Assembly: GCA_003389325.1 (NCBI GenBank)
Contig: QQVE01000053.1
Location: forward strand, 186,001 to 250,000
Source: Planctomycetota bacterium
Lineage (GTDB): Bacteria; Planctomycetota; Planctomycetia; Pirellulales; PALSA-1355
Direction of reading: 5' to 3'
Length of the DNA stretch: 64,000 nucleotides
Positions 45,985 through 55,698 of this stretch are shown in pieces. How positions within the stretch are numbered: position 1 is the stretch's first letter; each line of letters begins with the position of its first letter. The notes beneath the pieces are model-generated. The model searched no databases. It had not been told where the DNA came from and saw only the letters and a list, made by a program, of their open reading frames with translations. Made by a program: the position numbers and the translations under genes.

Positions 45985-46174
45985 TTCCTGCCAGGCAATT
46001 TACCCCTAAATGCCCGGGCGCAGATCTGATTCTCATCCGCTACGCGCAGCCGGTCAACAGATTATCAGAGCTTTTCTCAGATTTGTTGAAAGTGCTGTTG
46101 CTGACGGCGTGATAGGCGCGCACCGGTGCGTGCAATGAGAATGCAATCGCTTGGAAATCGCCGATGCCAGTTCG

Positions 46175-47254
46175 CTACTTGCTGGCCAGCGTTGACGGCT
46201 TGCGTAGCGCACCGTCGATGCGCCGGATGAGGGCGAAATCCTGCTTGTAGGAGACCGGCACGAACTTCGTGGCCCCCGAGGCGGCCAACTGCGACTCTAG
46301 TTCGGTGCCTTGCCAGTCAAACTCTTTGAAGGCCTGGCGGATCTTGTCGCCCAACTCGGGCCGCAGGTAATAGACGAAGCCCAACGTCGCTGGTGGAAAG
46401 CGCTCTGATTCGTGAATGATGCGAAACTTGTCCTTGCTCACCTTGCCGTCGGCCACGGCACGCTGGAGCAGGTCGCTGGCCACGGCCGCCGCCTCGTACT
46501 GCCCATTGACGATTCCTTCGATCGACTCTTCGTGACCTCCGGAAAACTTCCACATGTAGTCGCGCAGCGGCAACATCGCGTGGTCGCGCAGCAGCGTCAA
46601 CGCCGCCTTGCATCCGGAGTTCGAATCGCGCGTCGTAAAGGTGACGTAGTGGCCCGAAAGATCTGCCACCGATTCGACGGGGCTATCGGCCGGGACGATG
46701 ATCTGCATCGTGATGCCGAAATCGCCGTCCTCCTCGCCGAACGTGAAGGCTGGCACAAACCCGCACGAAGCCACCGCGGCCGGCACGGCGCCGGTGTTGA
46801 ATCCCGTGACGTGCAGTTCTCGCCTGGCCAGGGCAGCCAACTGGTCCTGGGTCGTTTCGTAGGCGACGGCTTCGACCTTCTTGCCGGTCGTTTCCTCCAG
46901 CTGCTCGATGAATTCCTTCCACATCGACAGTTCATCCGCGGCATCGGGACCGGCGACGTACGAGAAGCGAAGCGTTTCGGGCGAGACTTGCTTGTTGACG
47001 TCCTCGGGAGGATCGGCCACAAGATCACCGTCTTCGTCGGCGAACTGCGGGTCGAGCAGCCGGGGCGTCGGTGCCGAGAGCTCGAACCACTTGAGCATCG
47101 ATTGCTCGGAGTCCTTCTTGGCGTTGTCCACGATGCGGTCGGCGGTGACCTTGATGGCCAAAGCACAAACGATGGCCAACGGCACGACCACCAACGCCAC
47201 GCGACGCGGCGAGAACGTGTGCTTCGGCGTCGCGCTATCCGAGGTTGCTTCCAT
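46175..47254 (-). CDS. PhnD-family substrate-binding protein, membrane anchored
   Basis: A 359-residue protein of the phosphate/phosphite/phosphonate ABC binding family (PhnD-like). It has an uncleaved N-terminal anchor (about residues 16-38, VALVVVPLAIVCALAIKVTA) followed by a periplasmic binding fold: LRFSYVAGPDAADELSMWKE, LHVTGFNTGAVPAAVASCGF, IVPADSPVESVADLSGHYVT, GGHEESIEGIVNGQYEAAAV and FPPATLGFVYYLRPELGDKI. No permease or ATPase gene is beside it, so it is either an orphan binding protein or a sensor. The ATG at 47254 is preferred over 47278. Its 3' end is 200 bp from the cyclase gene. Confidence 0.85.
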   Translation of the reverse strand: MEATSDSATPKHTFSPRRVALVVVPLAIVCALAIKVTADRIVDNAKKDSEQSMLKWFELSAPTPRLLDPQFADEDGDLVADPPEDVNKQVSPETLRFSYVAGPDAADELSMWKEFIEQLEETTGKKVEAVAYETTQDQLAALARRELHVTGFNTGAVPAAVASCGFVPAFTFGEEDGDFGITMQIIVPADSPVESVADLSGHYVTFTTRDSNSGCKAALTLLRDHAMLPLRDYMWKFSGGHEESIEGIVNGQYEAAAVASDLLQRAVADGKVSKDKFRIIHESERFPPATLGFVYYLRPELGDKIRQAFKEFDWQGTELESQLAASGATKFVPVSYKQDFALIRRIDGALRKPSTLASK

Positions 47255-47495
47255 CACGTGACCTTCAGTCAATAGCATGCCCTTGCTGCCCCGCGGAATG
47301 CCACTCGGCAGGCGAAGGGGATTAAGTCCTGGAAGTGTTCTGACTTGCAGCGAAACAGCCTACCGCCCTGCTGGCTGCGGAAACAAGCCAACTCGCGTTA
47401 AAAGTTGGTTAGATTTTCGCGAGCAACTGCCTGCAGCCAGGCGAGCGGCACTCCGAGGCACCCTGCCGGGAATGTAGCGAACGGACGGGCGCAAG

Positions 47496-47528
47496 AAAAA
47501 AGGTGAACGGGCGGGAACCCATTCACCT
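47496..47528 (-). terminator. Rho-independent terminator of the PEP-CTERM gene
   Basis: Read on the minus strand, AGGTGAATGGG pairs with CCCGTTCACCT (11 bp with one U-G pair) around a six-base loop, then a run of six T. It lies 38 bp after the stop of the PEP-CTERM gene. This is the clearest intrinsic terminator in the window. Confidence 0.85.
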
Positions 47529-47566
47529 GGAAAGTCGGTACCAGGATGTCATCTCTCGATGCGCGA

Positions 47567-48325
47567 CTAGGCGGCGCGACGCTTCCGCATCCAGGCCAGA
47601 CCCAGACCGGCGGCGGCCATCAGGCCCAACACGATCGAAGAGGGCTCGGGCACGACGACCGTGCCACCAGCCGTCGTAATCTGGGCGGTGGGGCTGGCCG
47701 AGGTGACCTCGACGTAGAGATTGTCGAGGAAGTACGACGAGGGGCCGCCACTGCTCGCAGGCGAGCTGTAAAGGCGACCCTCGACCACCAAGGCATCCTT
47801 GTCCACGGGGATGACCCAGGTGTGCGATACCTGGCTCCAGCCCAAACCATCGGTGTAGGTCGTGTTGCCGCTGGCGCTGCCGTCATAGGAGTCCACATCG
47901 CCGTTCTCGGCGTAGTGACCCCAGATGCGCTGCGACGGTGAATCGCCGGGAGTCGAGTCCCAACCCCAGAACGAGGCCGTGACCGTATCGCCCGGGCTCA
48001 GGTTTTCGATGTAGGCGAGATAGCCCTGCGGCGTGCCATCGTGCGGATCCTCGGACATCGTCAGCATCCGGGTGCCGGCAAACGGCGTCACGCTCGGCGT
48101 GATCGTCACACCGTTGGACACTTCCGAGCCACCGGCGACGTTGGCTTCGTTGACCAGGTTGCCGAACGAGCTGAGGATCGTTCCCACGCCGTCCTCCCAG
48201 CCGTACGAGCTGGAGAAGGTTGCCGCGTAGCCAGGCGCAGCCAGGGCGGCGGCCAGCACAGCAGCCAATGCGACCCGGGCTCCGGCCTTCGGAGCCAGCG
48301 AGGCGCCATTCACAAATCGTCTCAT
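47567..48325 (-). CDS. PEP-CTERM sorting-domain protein
   Basis: A 252-residue secreted protein. The signal peptide covers residues about 8-33 (AGARVALAAVLAAALAAPGYA). The middle is a beta-sandwich of carbohydrate-binding appearance (WEDGVGTILSSFGNLVNEAN, YLAYIENLSPGDTVTASFWG, SSYFLDNLYVEV). The C-terminus carries the sorting signal VPEPSSIVLGLMAAAGLGLA plus WMRKRRAA, i.e. PEP motif, membrane helix and basic tail. The ATG at 48325 has GGGAG seven bases upstream; the ATG at 48331 lies too close to that SD. It is followed by the terminator at 47496. Confidence 0.88.
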   Translation of the reverse strand: MRRFVNGASLAPKAGARVALAAVLAAALAAPGYAATFSSSYGWEDGVGTILSSFGNLVNEANVAGGSEVSNGVTITPSVTPFAGTRMLTMSEDPHDGTPQGYLAYIENLSPGDTVTASFWGWDSTPGDSPSQRIWGHYAENGDVDSYDGSASGNTTYTDGLGWSQVSHTWVIPVDKDALVVEGRLYSSPASSGGPSSYFLDNLYVEVTSASPTAQITTAGGTVVVPEPSSIVLGLMAAAGLGLAWMRKRRAA

Positions 48326-48570
48326 GAGCATTCTCCCACAGTTAGCAATCAAGTAAGGTTCCGCGATCCTTGCGGACAACACAATTTCCCCGCGAAGAGT
48401 CGGTGGCTGGCAAGAAGCGTGCACGCATTTCGGTTTGCCTGGGTGGCAGTCCTTAAACCGCATGCGAACCAGCTTCCCGCGGGCTTCGTCGTCTTCATGT
48501 CCATCTCACGGCCGGTACTAGTTCCGGCAAATCAATCTTCCATCCGCCCAATGGTTCGGATTTGTTTCTG

Positions 48571-51500
48571 CTAAGCTTGCAAGTCGTCCAGGATGGCATC
48601 GAGCAAGTCGTCGTCGATGTCGCTCAGCGCCGCGTCGGCCGCAGCCAGCACGGCGTTCGCCACCGGACGCTCGACCTCGACGACCAGAGGTTCAGCTACG
48701 GCCACCGATGGCGCCGTGGACACGCTACTGGTCGAGACGGTCGCCACGCTCGACTCGAGCGTTTCCACGGCGGGCACCGCCAGTCCCACGGCGACGGCGC
48801 CCGAGGTTGAAACGCTGGCCAGCTCGCCGAGGGCCGGAGCCGCCGGCGGATCGCTGATGTTGATCTTCGTCAACAAGCCGCCGTTGTTGCGTGCCGCGAT
48901 CTGATCCACCGCGTTGACCAGACCACTGCGGTCGAAGTCGTAGAGGTTGGTGATCGTCGAACCGAAGCCTGAATTGTTGCGAGCGGCGATTTCGTCGGTC
49001 GCACTGGTAATGGCCAGGGTGGGCGTGCCGGAGCCGGTGTCGCCGATGCGATTGCCAAAGAAGAAGATGTCGCTCTGGGCGAGCCCGGTGTTGGTGTTGT
49101 TGCCGCCAGCGGCGTCGTTCCCTTCGACAATCACCTCCAACCAGCGGTTGGCGATCGCCCCGTTGGCCCAAACGATCTCGATGCGATCCGAGCCGCTCAC
49201 CCCGGCGCCGGGACGCACGCTGAAAGCGGTGGGTGCCGGAGCGGCGGCCCAGGTGCTGGGCGTGTTGTTGGCGCCGACCTGCGTGCTGATCTTGAAGGTG
49301 AAATCGTCGGCCGTGAGCGAGCCGTGCGTCCCGGCCATGTCGACCATGATGCCGTTGATGCCGCGCGTGTAGCTGGTAATGTTGTCGAAGGTGGCCGGTC
49401 CCGAGCCCGGCAGATACGCGCTCTTGTCGGTCGCGATCGCCGCATCGTCGCTGGCGTTGATGGCCGTGCTGAACCCGTCGAACTTCGAGCCGTTGTAGAA
49501 GATGTTTCTTCCCACGATGCTCGAGGCATAATTCGGCACGTTCTCACCGCCGGGGGTGATCATGCCGCCGCTGGGAAAGTTGTCGCTGGTGTTGGCCGGA
49601 TCGTAGTCCAACTCGGCCGGGTTGGCCGTGGTCGTGTCCAGCCAGCCGTTGTACCAGGCTGCCTTGGTATGCGAGAGATCCGTCGGGAAGCGTGTGGCCG
49701 CCGAGGGCGACGATTCGAACTGCGTCAGTTCGATGACGCCATAGACGAGATCGTAGTCCTGGCTCTGCTGCCTCCAGCCGACGCTATCGATCACCTCGGC
49801 GCTAGCCGGAAGCAAGTCGAGCGTGCCGTCGTCGTTGGAGTCGTAATCGAATCCTTCGTTGATGTTAAACGACGAGCGAATGAGCATGAACGAGCTCGCT
49901 CCGTTCTCCAGACCGCCGGCAATGGTATCCAACTGCGAGTCGGTCACAACGGTCGTGCCCGCTGGTGGAGTAAATCCGCCGGAGGTCGACTTGATGATCA
50001 GCAGCCCGTTGGAGCCGATGACCTGGCCGGTCAGATTGACGACGAAGTCGGCCGTGCCGGTTTGCCCGAAGCCGGGGTCGCCGGGGTTGGCAAAGCTGAA
50101 GTCGCCCTCGAACTGCACCAGGTAGACGTTGGTCAGCGCCGCTCCCGGAGTGCCGATAATCTCGACATATTCGTAGGGACTCTCGCCGCCCGGGGGGCGC
50201 ACGTCCAACTCGTTGATCCGGAACGAGTAGGTATCCGAGAAAATACCGATCTCGGCCTGCGACAGCAGACTCGTGTTCGCGCCGTCGCTGGCGTAGAAGT
50301 CGAGCACGCGAGTCGTCAGCGTCGGCGAGCCGGAGGTGTTGTTGTAGGTGAGCGTGCGCAGCACTTTCTCGTAGTTGGCCAGGGTGTCGCTGCCGCTGAG
50401 GGTCAGCACGTTGCCGGCGTATCCTGCCGAGATGCTGGTGCCGGTCGTGTCGACCGCCAGCACTTCGTTGCCGCCGTCCAACTGATTCGTGATCGTCACG
50501 GTCAGCGAAGTCAGCATCGCGCTATCCGGATCCGTGACCGTGGCCAGCGGATCGGTCACCTCGATGGGCCCTTCGCCTTCTTTGAACGAGGCCAGAGCGT
50601 CCCGGCCGCCCAGGTCGGCGTTGAGGTCGAGCACCGGCTTGACGTCGATGCCCGGGAAGTTTGGTCCGCCGATGTGATCCAGAGGCAGTCCGGCATAGCC
50701 GGGCTGCGACGAGAACAGTTCGCTCACGTTCCAGACGGGCGAATCGCCGCGAACCGAGGCCGCGACCCAGTCGTCCGGCGTGTTGCCGGTGGTATTGCCG
50801 GCGCGGCCGAAGTAGCGGGGTGAGTACGGCATGTTGATCGTCGTACCCGTCAGGGCGACGGTCGAGCCGGTTTGGTCGATGTAGTTGATTTCGCCGTAGA
50901 CGTAGTTCGTGCCGTCCTGGAAGTTGCCGTATCCGATCGAATCGAGAATCGTCCAGTTGTTGAACTTCACGCCGTCGGTGAACCCGTCGTCGTCGATGTC
51001 GATGTCGTCATTGACCAACGGTATCTGGGGCGTCTGCACCAGGAAGAACGTCAGCGAGTTGGCGCTCTCGATGCTGGTGAACCCGGTCGAGCCGTAGTGG
51101 CCCACGTCGCTGCCGAATACCGAGTTCAGGTTGCCGAAGCCGGGCGCCAGCGGGCCCTGCTGCTCCACGTTCCCGTTGGGATCCGTGAGGTCGGTCGGCG
51201 AGGTGTAGAGGTTGCTCGAGGGCAATATCACGAGGTGGCCGTTGGGGCCGGTGCTCATGCCGCTTAGGTCGAAGATGTCATGGATCTCGCCGGTGTTGAT
51301 CGTGCCGTTGCCTTCCACGCCGACCAGATACGTGCCGTTGGGAATCACGAAGTTGCCGCCACTGGTGCTTCGCAGCTCGACGTACTGGCTGGTCGACAAC
51401 TCGGCCGGCGGACGCCAGAACAACTCGTTGATCACCAGCGGGGCCGGATCGATGATCAGGATCGGAATCGTGGCCATTGCCGTTTGTGCGCCCGGCGATC

Positions 51501-54150
51501 CGGTGTTGCCCAGGTCGTTCACGGTGAGCGTAACGCTCGTCGAGCCGGTCAGGTTGGTTGTTGGCTGGAAGGTCAATCCGTCGAGTGCCGCATTCAGCGC
51601 GGCCACCGTTCCCTGGTAGGTCAGGCTACCGGTGCCGTTGCCCGAGCCGGTCAGGCCGGCCAGGGTGCTGAGCGTCAGCGTGCCGCCCGCGCTGGTCAAA
51701 GTGATCTGCTCGATGCCGCCTCCGTCGTCCAGGTCGCTAAAGGAAATCAAGTTGCTGTGGGCGGCATCGAACACGCGGGTCGTGTTCTTCTCAAAGCTTT
51801 GCTGGCCCGGGGCGACGATCACGGGCTTGTCGTTGACCGCGTTGATGACGATGTCGCGCGTGGCAGCCGCACTCGGGTCGGAGCCGTCGGAGACAACGAA
51901 CTGAATCGTGCGGGTAGCCGGCGTGGGATCATCGCTGGTGTTGTGATACGTGATCGAGGCCAGCGCCGTTTCGTAGTTCGCCACCGTACTCGATCCGGTC
52001 AGGGTGAGAATGCCGGTGACCGGGTTGAACGTGCCCGAGATGCCGTTCTGGTTGACGAACGCCAACTCGTCCTCGCCCTGCACGTAGTTGGTCAGAACCC
52101 TCACGGTGGCTCCCACCAAGTTGAGGTTATCCGAATCCGTGACGGAGATGCCCGGATCGACCGACACGGTCGAGTTCTCGGTGTAGTTGAGGTCGGCGCC
52201 TGTGGTCGTTACGACCGGGGGCGAGTTGGCCACGCTCGAGACGGTAATCGCGACCGTGTCGGCGTCGTCCATCGCTCCGCCCGTGCCTGTGTTGCCCAGG
52301 TCATCGATGTTGATCGACAAAGTGACTCCCTGAGGCGAGCCGGGTGCGCTGTAGGCCAGGCCCTCGAGAGCCGCAATCAGATCGGCGAGCGTACCCTGAT
52401 AGGTCAGGCTGGCCGTGCCGTTGCCCGAGCCGGTCAGGCCGGTGGTCTGCGACAGGGTCAGCGTGCCGGCGGTGACCGACAGCATCAGTTCCATCTGGCC
52501 GCTTTGGGCGTCCGGGTCCGAGAAGCTGATCAGGTTGCCGTTGATGGTGGAAAAGAACAGCGTCTGGCCGAAACCGACGACTTGCGGACCCGGCACTGTC
52601 AGGGCCGGGGCATCGTTCACAGGCGTCACGTCCGCGGTGCGGAGGGTCTCGTTGCTGGGGACGGCGCTATTGTCAAATGCCGAGAACGTGATTGAGCGCG
52701 TGGCCGTCGATGGATCGTCGCTCGTATTCTCATAGGTCACCGAACGGAGCACGGTTTGGTACGCGGCCGGCGAGGCGTCGCCGTAGAGCGTCAGAATCCC
52801 GTTGCTGTAACTGCCGGCGATGCCGCCCGAGGGCGTGAAGCTCAAGAAATCCTCGCCGTCGACGTAGTTGCTCGTGATCTCCACCCTGGCGCTTGAAAGC
52901 GTCGGACTGTCCGAATCGGTGATCGTCAGCGCAGCATCGACAGCCGCAGGCGCGGCGTCTTCGGTGTAGGTGATGCCGCCGCCGGTCGCGGTGATCACCG
53001 GTGCGGCGCTGGGCACCAGCGTAATCTGCTTGAACACGGTGTCGAACGGAGCGTCGGCCAGGAAATTGAACGAACCGTTGATGGTCGCGTTGTACCCCGA
53101 CGTGTCGGTGATCGACTGCAACTGGCTGGGGCCTGCACCCGCGCTGGTGCTGGTGACGTACATCGTCACGGTCGAGCCCTGCACGATGCCGGTGATGCCG
53201 AAGGCGCTGTCGCTGGGACTCGCCGGCCAGCTGACCTGGCCGTTCATTACCCAGTCGACGCCGTCGAACGTCCACTTCTCCAGGGCCGTGTTGTTCGACA
53301 GCGAACTGATGGCGTAGATCGTGTCGAAGCCGTCGATCGACGAATCCAGATCGGCTGTCAGGAAGGCGTTGTATTGCGAGAGGTTCTGCTGAGGAATGGT
53401 GTCGGTGTAGGTTTGTGATCCTGAGGTGGGCAGGCCGGTGCCAACCTTGTGGATCGTCTTGCCGGGGGCAAACGCTCCCGAGGCGACGTAAAGTTGGCCG
53501 TCGACGATCTGCACTTGCCGCAGATTGTCGGTGGAGGCCGCTTTGAGGTCGACCGACAACGAATCGCCGAGATTGGCCACGTACCGCAAGCTTCCGGTGC
53601 CGTCGGAGGCCGCATCGCCCGAGACCCAAAACTGGGTGCCGTCGAGGCTGGTCACGCTGCGGGGGTTGGCGAAGTTCCAGGCGTCGGTCAGAGCGGTCGT
53701 GGTGTCGATATTTTCGGCCTGATCGATGCGCCCGATCACGCGTGGGACGACGGCCGCCGTGTTGTTCTCGGGATTGGGTTGACCGGCGTCCTCGCGGTAG
53801 CCATGCAGCACGAGGTACTGCCCGTCGGCCGAGCGTCCGATGCCGCCTTCGGTGAAGCCGGCCCCACGAGCCGTCAGCGCCGAAGCGCCGGAGGAGGGCA
53901 AAGCCACGCTCTGCACGAACGTGCCGTCGGGCTGATACTCGTCGACAAACACCTGGGTGGCGTTATTCGTAAGCGTGTCGAATCCGTCGCCGAGCCGCAG
54001 CACGGCGAGGTTTCCCGGAGTGAATGCCAACAGCCGTCGCTCTTCGAGCGGCTCCAGTACCGGAGTGAAGCGAGCGGAAAACTTGTTATTTTTCTTCTTG
54101 GCCAGACGACGTTCCTTGCCCTTCGACCGAGACTGCAAACTGCCGAGCAT
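48571..54150 (-). CDS. Giant surface protein with cadherin-like repeats, lamin-tail domains and dockerin-like tail
   Basis: A 1,859-residue protein. The N-terminus is basic and contains LEPLEERRLLA, an export or anchoring motif of large planctomycete surface proteins, in place of a classic signal peptide. An N-terminal propeller-like region (residues about 45-400) precedes at least three related beta-modules carrying SVTYENTSDDPSTATRSITF, SITYHNTSDDPTPATRTIQF or TLTYNNTSGSPTLTTRVLDF. Two lamin-tail-type domains follow (VINELFWRPPAELSTSQYVE and FRINELDVRPPGGESPYEYV). Near the C-terminus LYDFDRSGLVNAVDQIAARN looks like a dockerin repeat. It is probably a cell-surface or matrix adhesin. The ATG at 54150 has an AGGA ten bases upstream. 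Confidence 0.85.
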   Translation of the reverse strand: MLGSLQSRSKGKERRLAKKKNNKFSARFTPVLEPLEERRLLAFTPGNLAVLRLGDGFDTLTNNATQVFVDEYQPDGTFVQSVALPSSGASALTARGAGFTEGGIGRSADGQYLVLHGYREDAGQPNPENNTAAVVPRVIGRIDQAENIDTTTALTDAWNFANPRSVTSLDGTQFWVSGDAASDGTGSLRYVANLGDSLSVDLKAASTDNLRQVQIVDGQLYVASGAFAPGKTIHKVGTGLPTSGSQTYTDTIPQQNLSQYNAFLTADLDSSIDGFDTIYAISSLSNNTALEKWTFDGVDWVMNGQVSWPASPSDSAFGITGIVQGSTVTMYVTSTSAGAGPSQLQSITDTSGYNATINGSFNFLADAPFDTVFKQITLVPSAAPVITATGGGITYTEDAAPAAVDAALTITDSDSPTLSSARVEITSNYVDGEDFLSFTPSGGIAGSYSNGILTLYGDASPAAYQTVLRSVTYENTSDDPSTATRSITFSAFDNSAVPSNETLRTADVTPVNDAPALTVPGPQVVGFGQTLFFSTINGNLISFSDPDAQSGQMELMLSVTAGTLTLSQTTGLTGSGNGTASLTYQGTLADLIAALEGLAYSAPGSPQGVTLSINIDDLGNTGTGGAMDDADTVAITVSSVANSPPVVTTTGADLNYTENSTVSVDPGISVTDSDNLNLVGATVRVLTNYVQGEDELAFVNQNGISGTFNPVTGILTLTGSSTVANYETALASITYHNTSDDPTPATRTIQFVVSDGSDPSAAATRDIVINAVNDKPVIVAPGQQSFEKNTTRVFDAAHSNLISFSDLDDGGGIEQITLTSAGGTLTLSTLAGLTGSGNGTGSLTYQGTVAALNAALDGLTFQPTTNLTGSTSVTLTVNDLGNTGSPGAQTAMATIPILIIDPAPLVINELFWRPPAELSTSQYVELRSTSGGNFVIPNGTYLVGVEGNGTINTGEIHDIFDLSGMSTGPNGHLVILPSSNLYTSPTDLTDPNGNVEQQGPLAPGFGNLNSVFGSDVGHYGSTGFTSIESANSLTFFLVQTPQIPLVNDDIDIDDDGFTDGVKFNNWTILDSIGYGNFQDGTNYVYGEINYIDQTGSTVALTGTTINMPYSPRYFGRAGNTTGNTPDDWVAASVRGDSPVWNVSELFSSQPGYAGLPLDHIGGPNFPGIDVKPVLDLNADLGGRDALASFKEGEGPIEVTDPLATVTDPDSAMLTSLTVTITNQLDGGNEVLAVDTTGTSISAGYAGNVLTLSGSDTLANYEKVLRTLTYNNTSGSPTLTTRVLDFYASDGANTSLLSQAEIGIFSDTYSFRINELDVRPPGGESPYEYVEIIGTPGAALTNVYLVQFEGDFSFANPGDPGFGQTGTADFVVNLTGQVIGSNGLLIIKSTSGGFTPPAGTTVVTDSQLDTIAGGLENGASSFMLIRSSFNINEGFDYDSNDDGTLDLLPASAEVIDSVGWRQQSQDYDLVYGVIELTQFESSPSAATRFPTDLSHTKAAWYNGWLDTTTANPAELDYDPANTSDNFPSGGMITPGGENVPNYASSIVGRNIFYNGSKFDGFSTAINASDDAAIATDKSAYLPGSGPATFDNITSYTRGINGIMVDMAGTHGSLTADDFTFKISTQVGANNTPSTWAAAPAPTAFSVRPGAGVSGSDRIEIVWANGAIANRWLEVIVEGNDAAGGNNTNTGLAQSDIFFFGNRIGDTGSGTPTLAITSATDEIAARNNSGFGSTITNLYDFDRSGLVNAVDQIAARNNGGLLTKINISDPPAAPALGELASVSTSGAVAVGLAVPAVETLESSVATVSTSSVSTAPSVAVAEPLVVEVERPVANAVLAAADAALSDIDDDLLDAILDDLQA
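51611..51659. repeat. Direct repeat within the giant surface gene, copy 1
   Basis: A 49 bp stretch matches 52394-52442 with four mismatches. It encodes the same protein segment (GLTGSGNGT and flanks) in two beta-modules. DNA-level similarity this high suggests recent module duplication or gene conversion. Confidence 0.75.
52394..52442. repeat. Direct repeat within the giant surface gene, copy 2
   Basis: Second copy of the 49 bp element at 51611-51659, 783 bp away, in the same orientation and reading frame. Confidence 0.75.
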
Positions 54151-54587
54151 AGCTGAAAAGTCCTTTGAGGCTTTGGAGGTGCGCCGACGCAGGCACCTGT
54201 CCGGTTGATGATCGTTACGCGCATATCCTGGGTGCAAACCGGGGGCGTCAAGCGCACGGTTGCGCCGTGGAGCCGCAAACTTAGGGCAGAATTGTTCAGC
54301 CTTGATGGCGGGATTGTTAGAAGGGCGCTAGATCCCTCACTTTCCGCGACCTTTCTTTTCCAAAAAACTGCGCATTTGCGCGGTAGATAATTCGGTCTCC
54401 CTCGCCTGCCCAGCTTTCGCCGTCAGCCGCGTTCGTGCCGAAAGCTCACGTCGTTTTGGCACAACGCTAATCAATTCCTCGCGCAAGCACTCTAGAATCA
54501 CCGGTTCGTTTTCGCTTTGACACGGTCCGTACAGCGGCCCGCGCTGACGTTGCGCGGTCGATTCTGAAATAGTCCGAGAGGCATTGG
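54151..54587. other. 437 bp intergenic region between divergent genes
   Basis: It separates the minus-strand giant surface gene from the plus-strand DUF1559 gene and should hold both promoters. It is less GC-rich than its surroundings (for example around 54290-54390). I see no ORF with protein-like composition and no hairpin with a U-tract. Confidence 0.45.
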
Positions 54588-55544
54588 ATGCGCAAGCAAG
54601 ACGCTCGATCAGGCTTCACGCTTGTCGAACTGCTGGTGGTCATCGCCATTATTGGAGTACTCGTTGCGCTGTTGCTGCCCGCCATTCAGGCTGCCCGCGA
54701 AGCGGCGCGGCGTTCGAGTTGTTCGAACAATCTGCATCAGATCGGCATTGGGCTACAGAACTACGTCAGCACCTTCCGCGTCTTTCCCGCGGGCCAGCAG
54801 CAGTTTTCGTACGTCGGCTACACGTGGGCCTGGAGCGCCATGTGCCTGGAGTACTTCGAGGAAAAGGCCATTCAGGACCTGATCCAGTTCGAGTACGGTC
54901 CGCTGGCCCCCCAGAACAAGGATGTCGCCGCGATGAAAGTCGGCATTTACATCTGTCCCAGCACGTCGTTTCGCGATCCGTACCGGACGCCGGAAGATAC
55001 GATCACGGATATCGACCGCGATGGCATGTGGGATCGGGGCGAGGGGATGGCCCTGCTCGACTACGCGGGAATCGCCGGCCCGCACCGCTCCGCACGTAAT
55101 CCCGTCACCGGCGACTACTACAAAGAAAACATGGGCGTGCTGCTGAGCATCGGCCCCCTGATCGTGCCCGACCGACCGCAGATTCTCGGCGCGCCCCGCA
55201 TTCGCCCTGGACAAATCACCGACGGGCTCTCGCAAACCATGGTTATCGGCGAATCCACGGGCCGGGCATGGGACCGCAATCGCAATGTCCCCGACGGCGC
55301 CTGGGCCTACGGCACCAACGTCATCACGATCCGCTGGGGCATCAATCGCCACAACAACACCAACGGCGATCCGGATGCCTGGACCCGGCCCGATCAGCTC
55401 TACTCCGACCACCCCGGCGGCGTACATCTGCTCTTTGCCGACGCATCGGTGCACTTCGTCAGCGAAGATACTCCGGTCTCCCTGCTCCAATCGCTGGCTT
55501 CGCGCAATGGCGAGGAGATCGTCCCCACGGAACTTCTCAAGTAA
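54588..55544 (+). CDS. DUF1559 prepilin-like protein
   Basis: A 318-residue protein with the type IV prepilin/pseudopilin leader GFTLVELLVVIAIIGVLVAL followed by LLPAIQAAREAARRSSCSNN, typical of the planctomycete DUF1559 family. The C-terminal domain ends with the family motif DHPGGVHLLFADASVHFVSE. It is processed by a prepilin peptidase and probably forms part of a pseudopilus or sits in the membrane; dozens of paralogues are usual in a genome. The neighbouring gene is unrelated. Confidence 0.93.
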   Translation: MRKQDARSGFTLVELLVVIAIIGVLVALLLPAIQAAREAARRSSCSNNLHQIGIGLQNYVSTFRVFPAGQQQFSYVGYTWAWSAMCLEYFEEKAIQDLIQFEYGPLAPQNKDVAAMKVGIYICPSTSFRDPYRTPEDTITDIDRDGMWDRGEGMALLDYAGIAGPHRSARNPVTGDYYKENMGVLLSIGPLIVPDRPQILGAPRIRPGQITDGLSQTMVIGESTGRAWDRNRNVPDGAWAYGTNVITIRWGINRHNNTNGDPDAWTRPDQLYSDHPGGVHLLFADASVHFVSEDTPVSLLQSLASRNGEEIVPTELLK

Positions 55545-55698
55545 TCTTCCGCGAGCCGCGCTACCGTGCCCAGCCAGAAAGTTGACGTGTTGCCCGGCGC
55601 GCTCGACGATAGGCGAGGCGAGCTCGACTGGGGCGCTTCGCCGATTCGGCTCGCGAGTTTCGACCGACGGCGCGGACACGTTCTGTTAGGGAGCTCCG

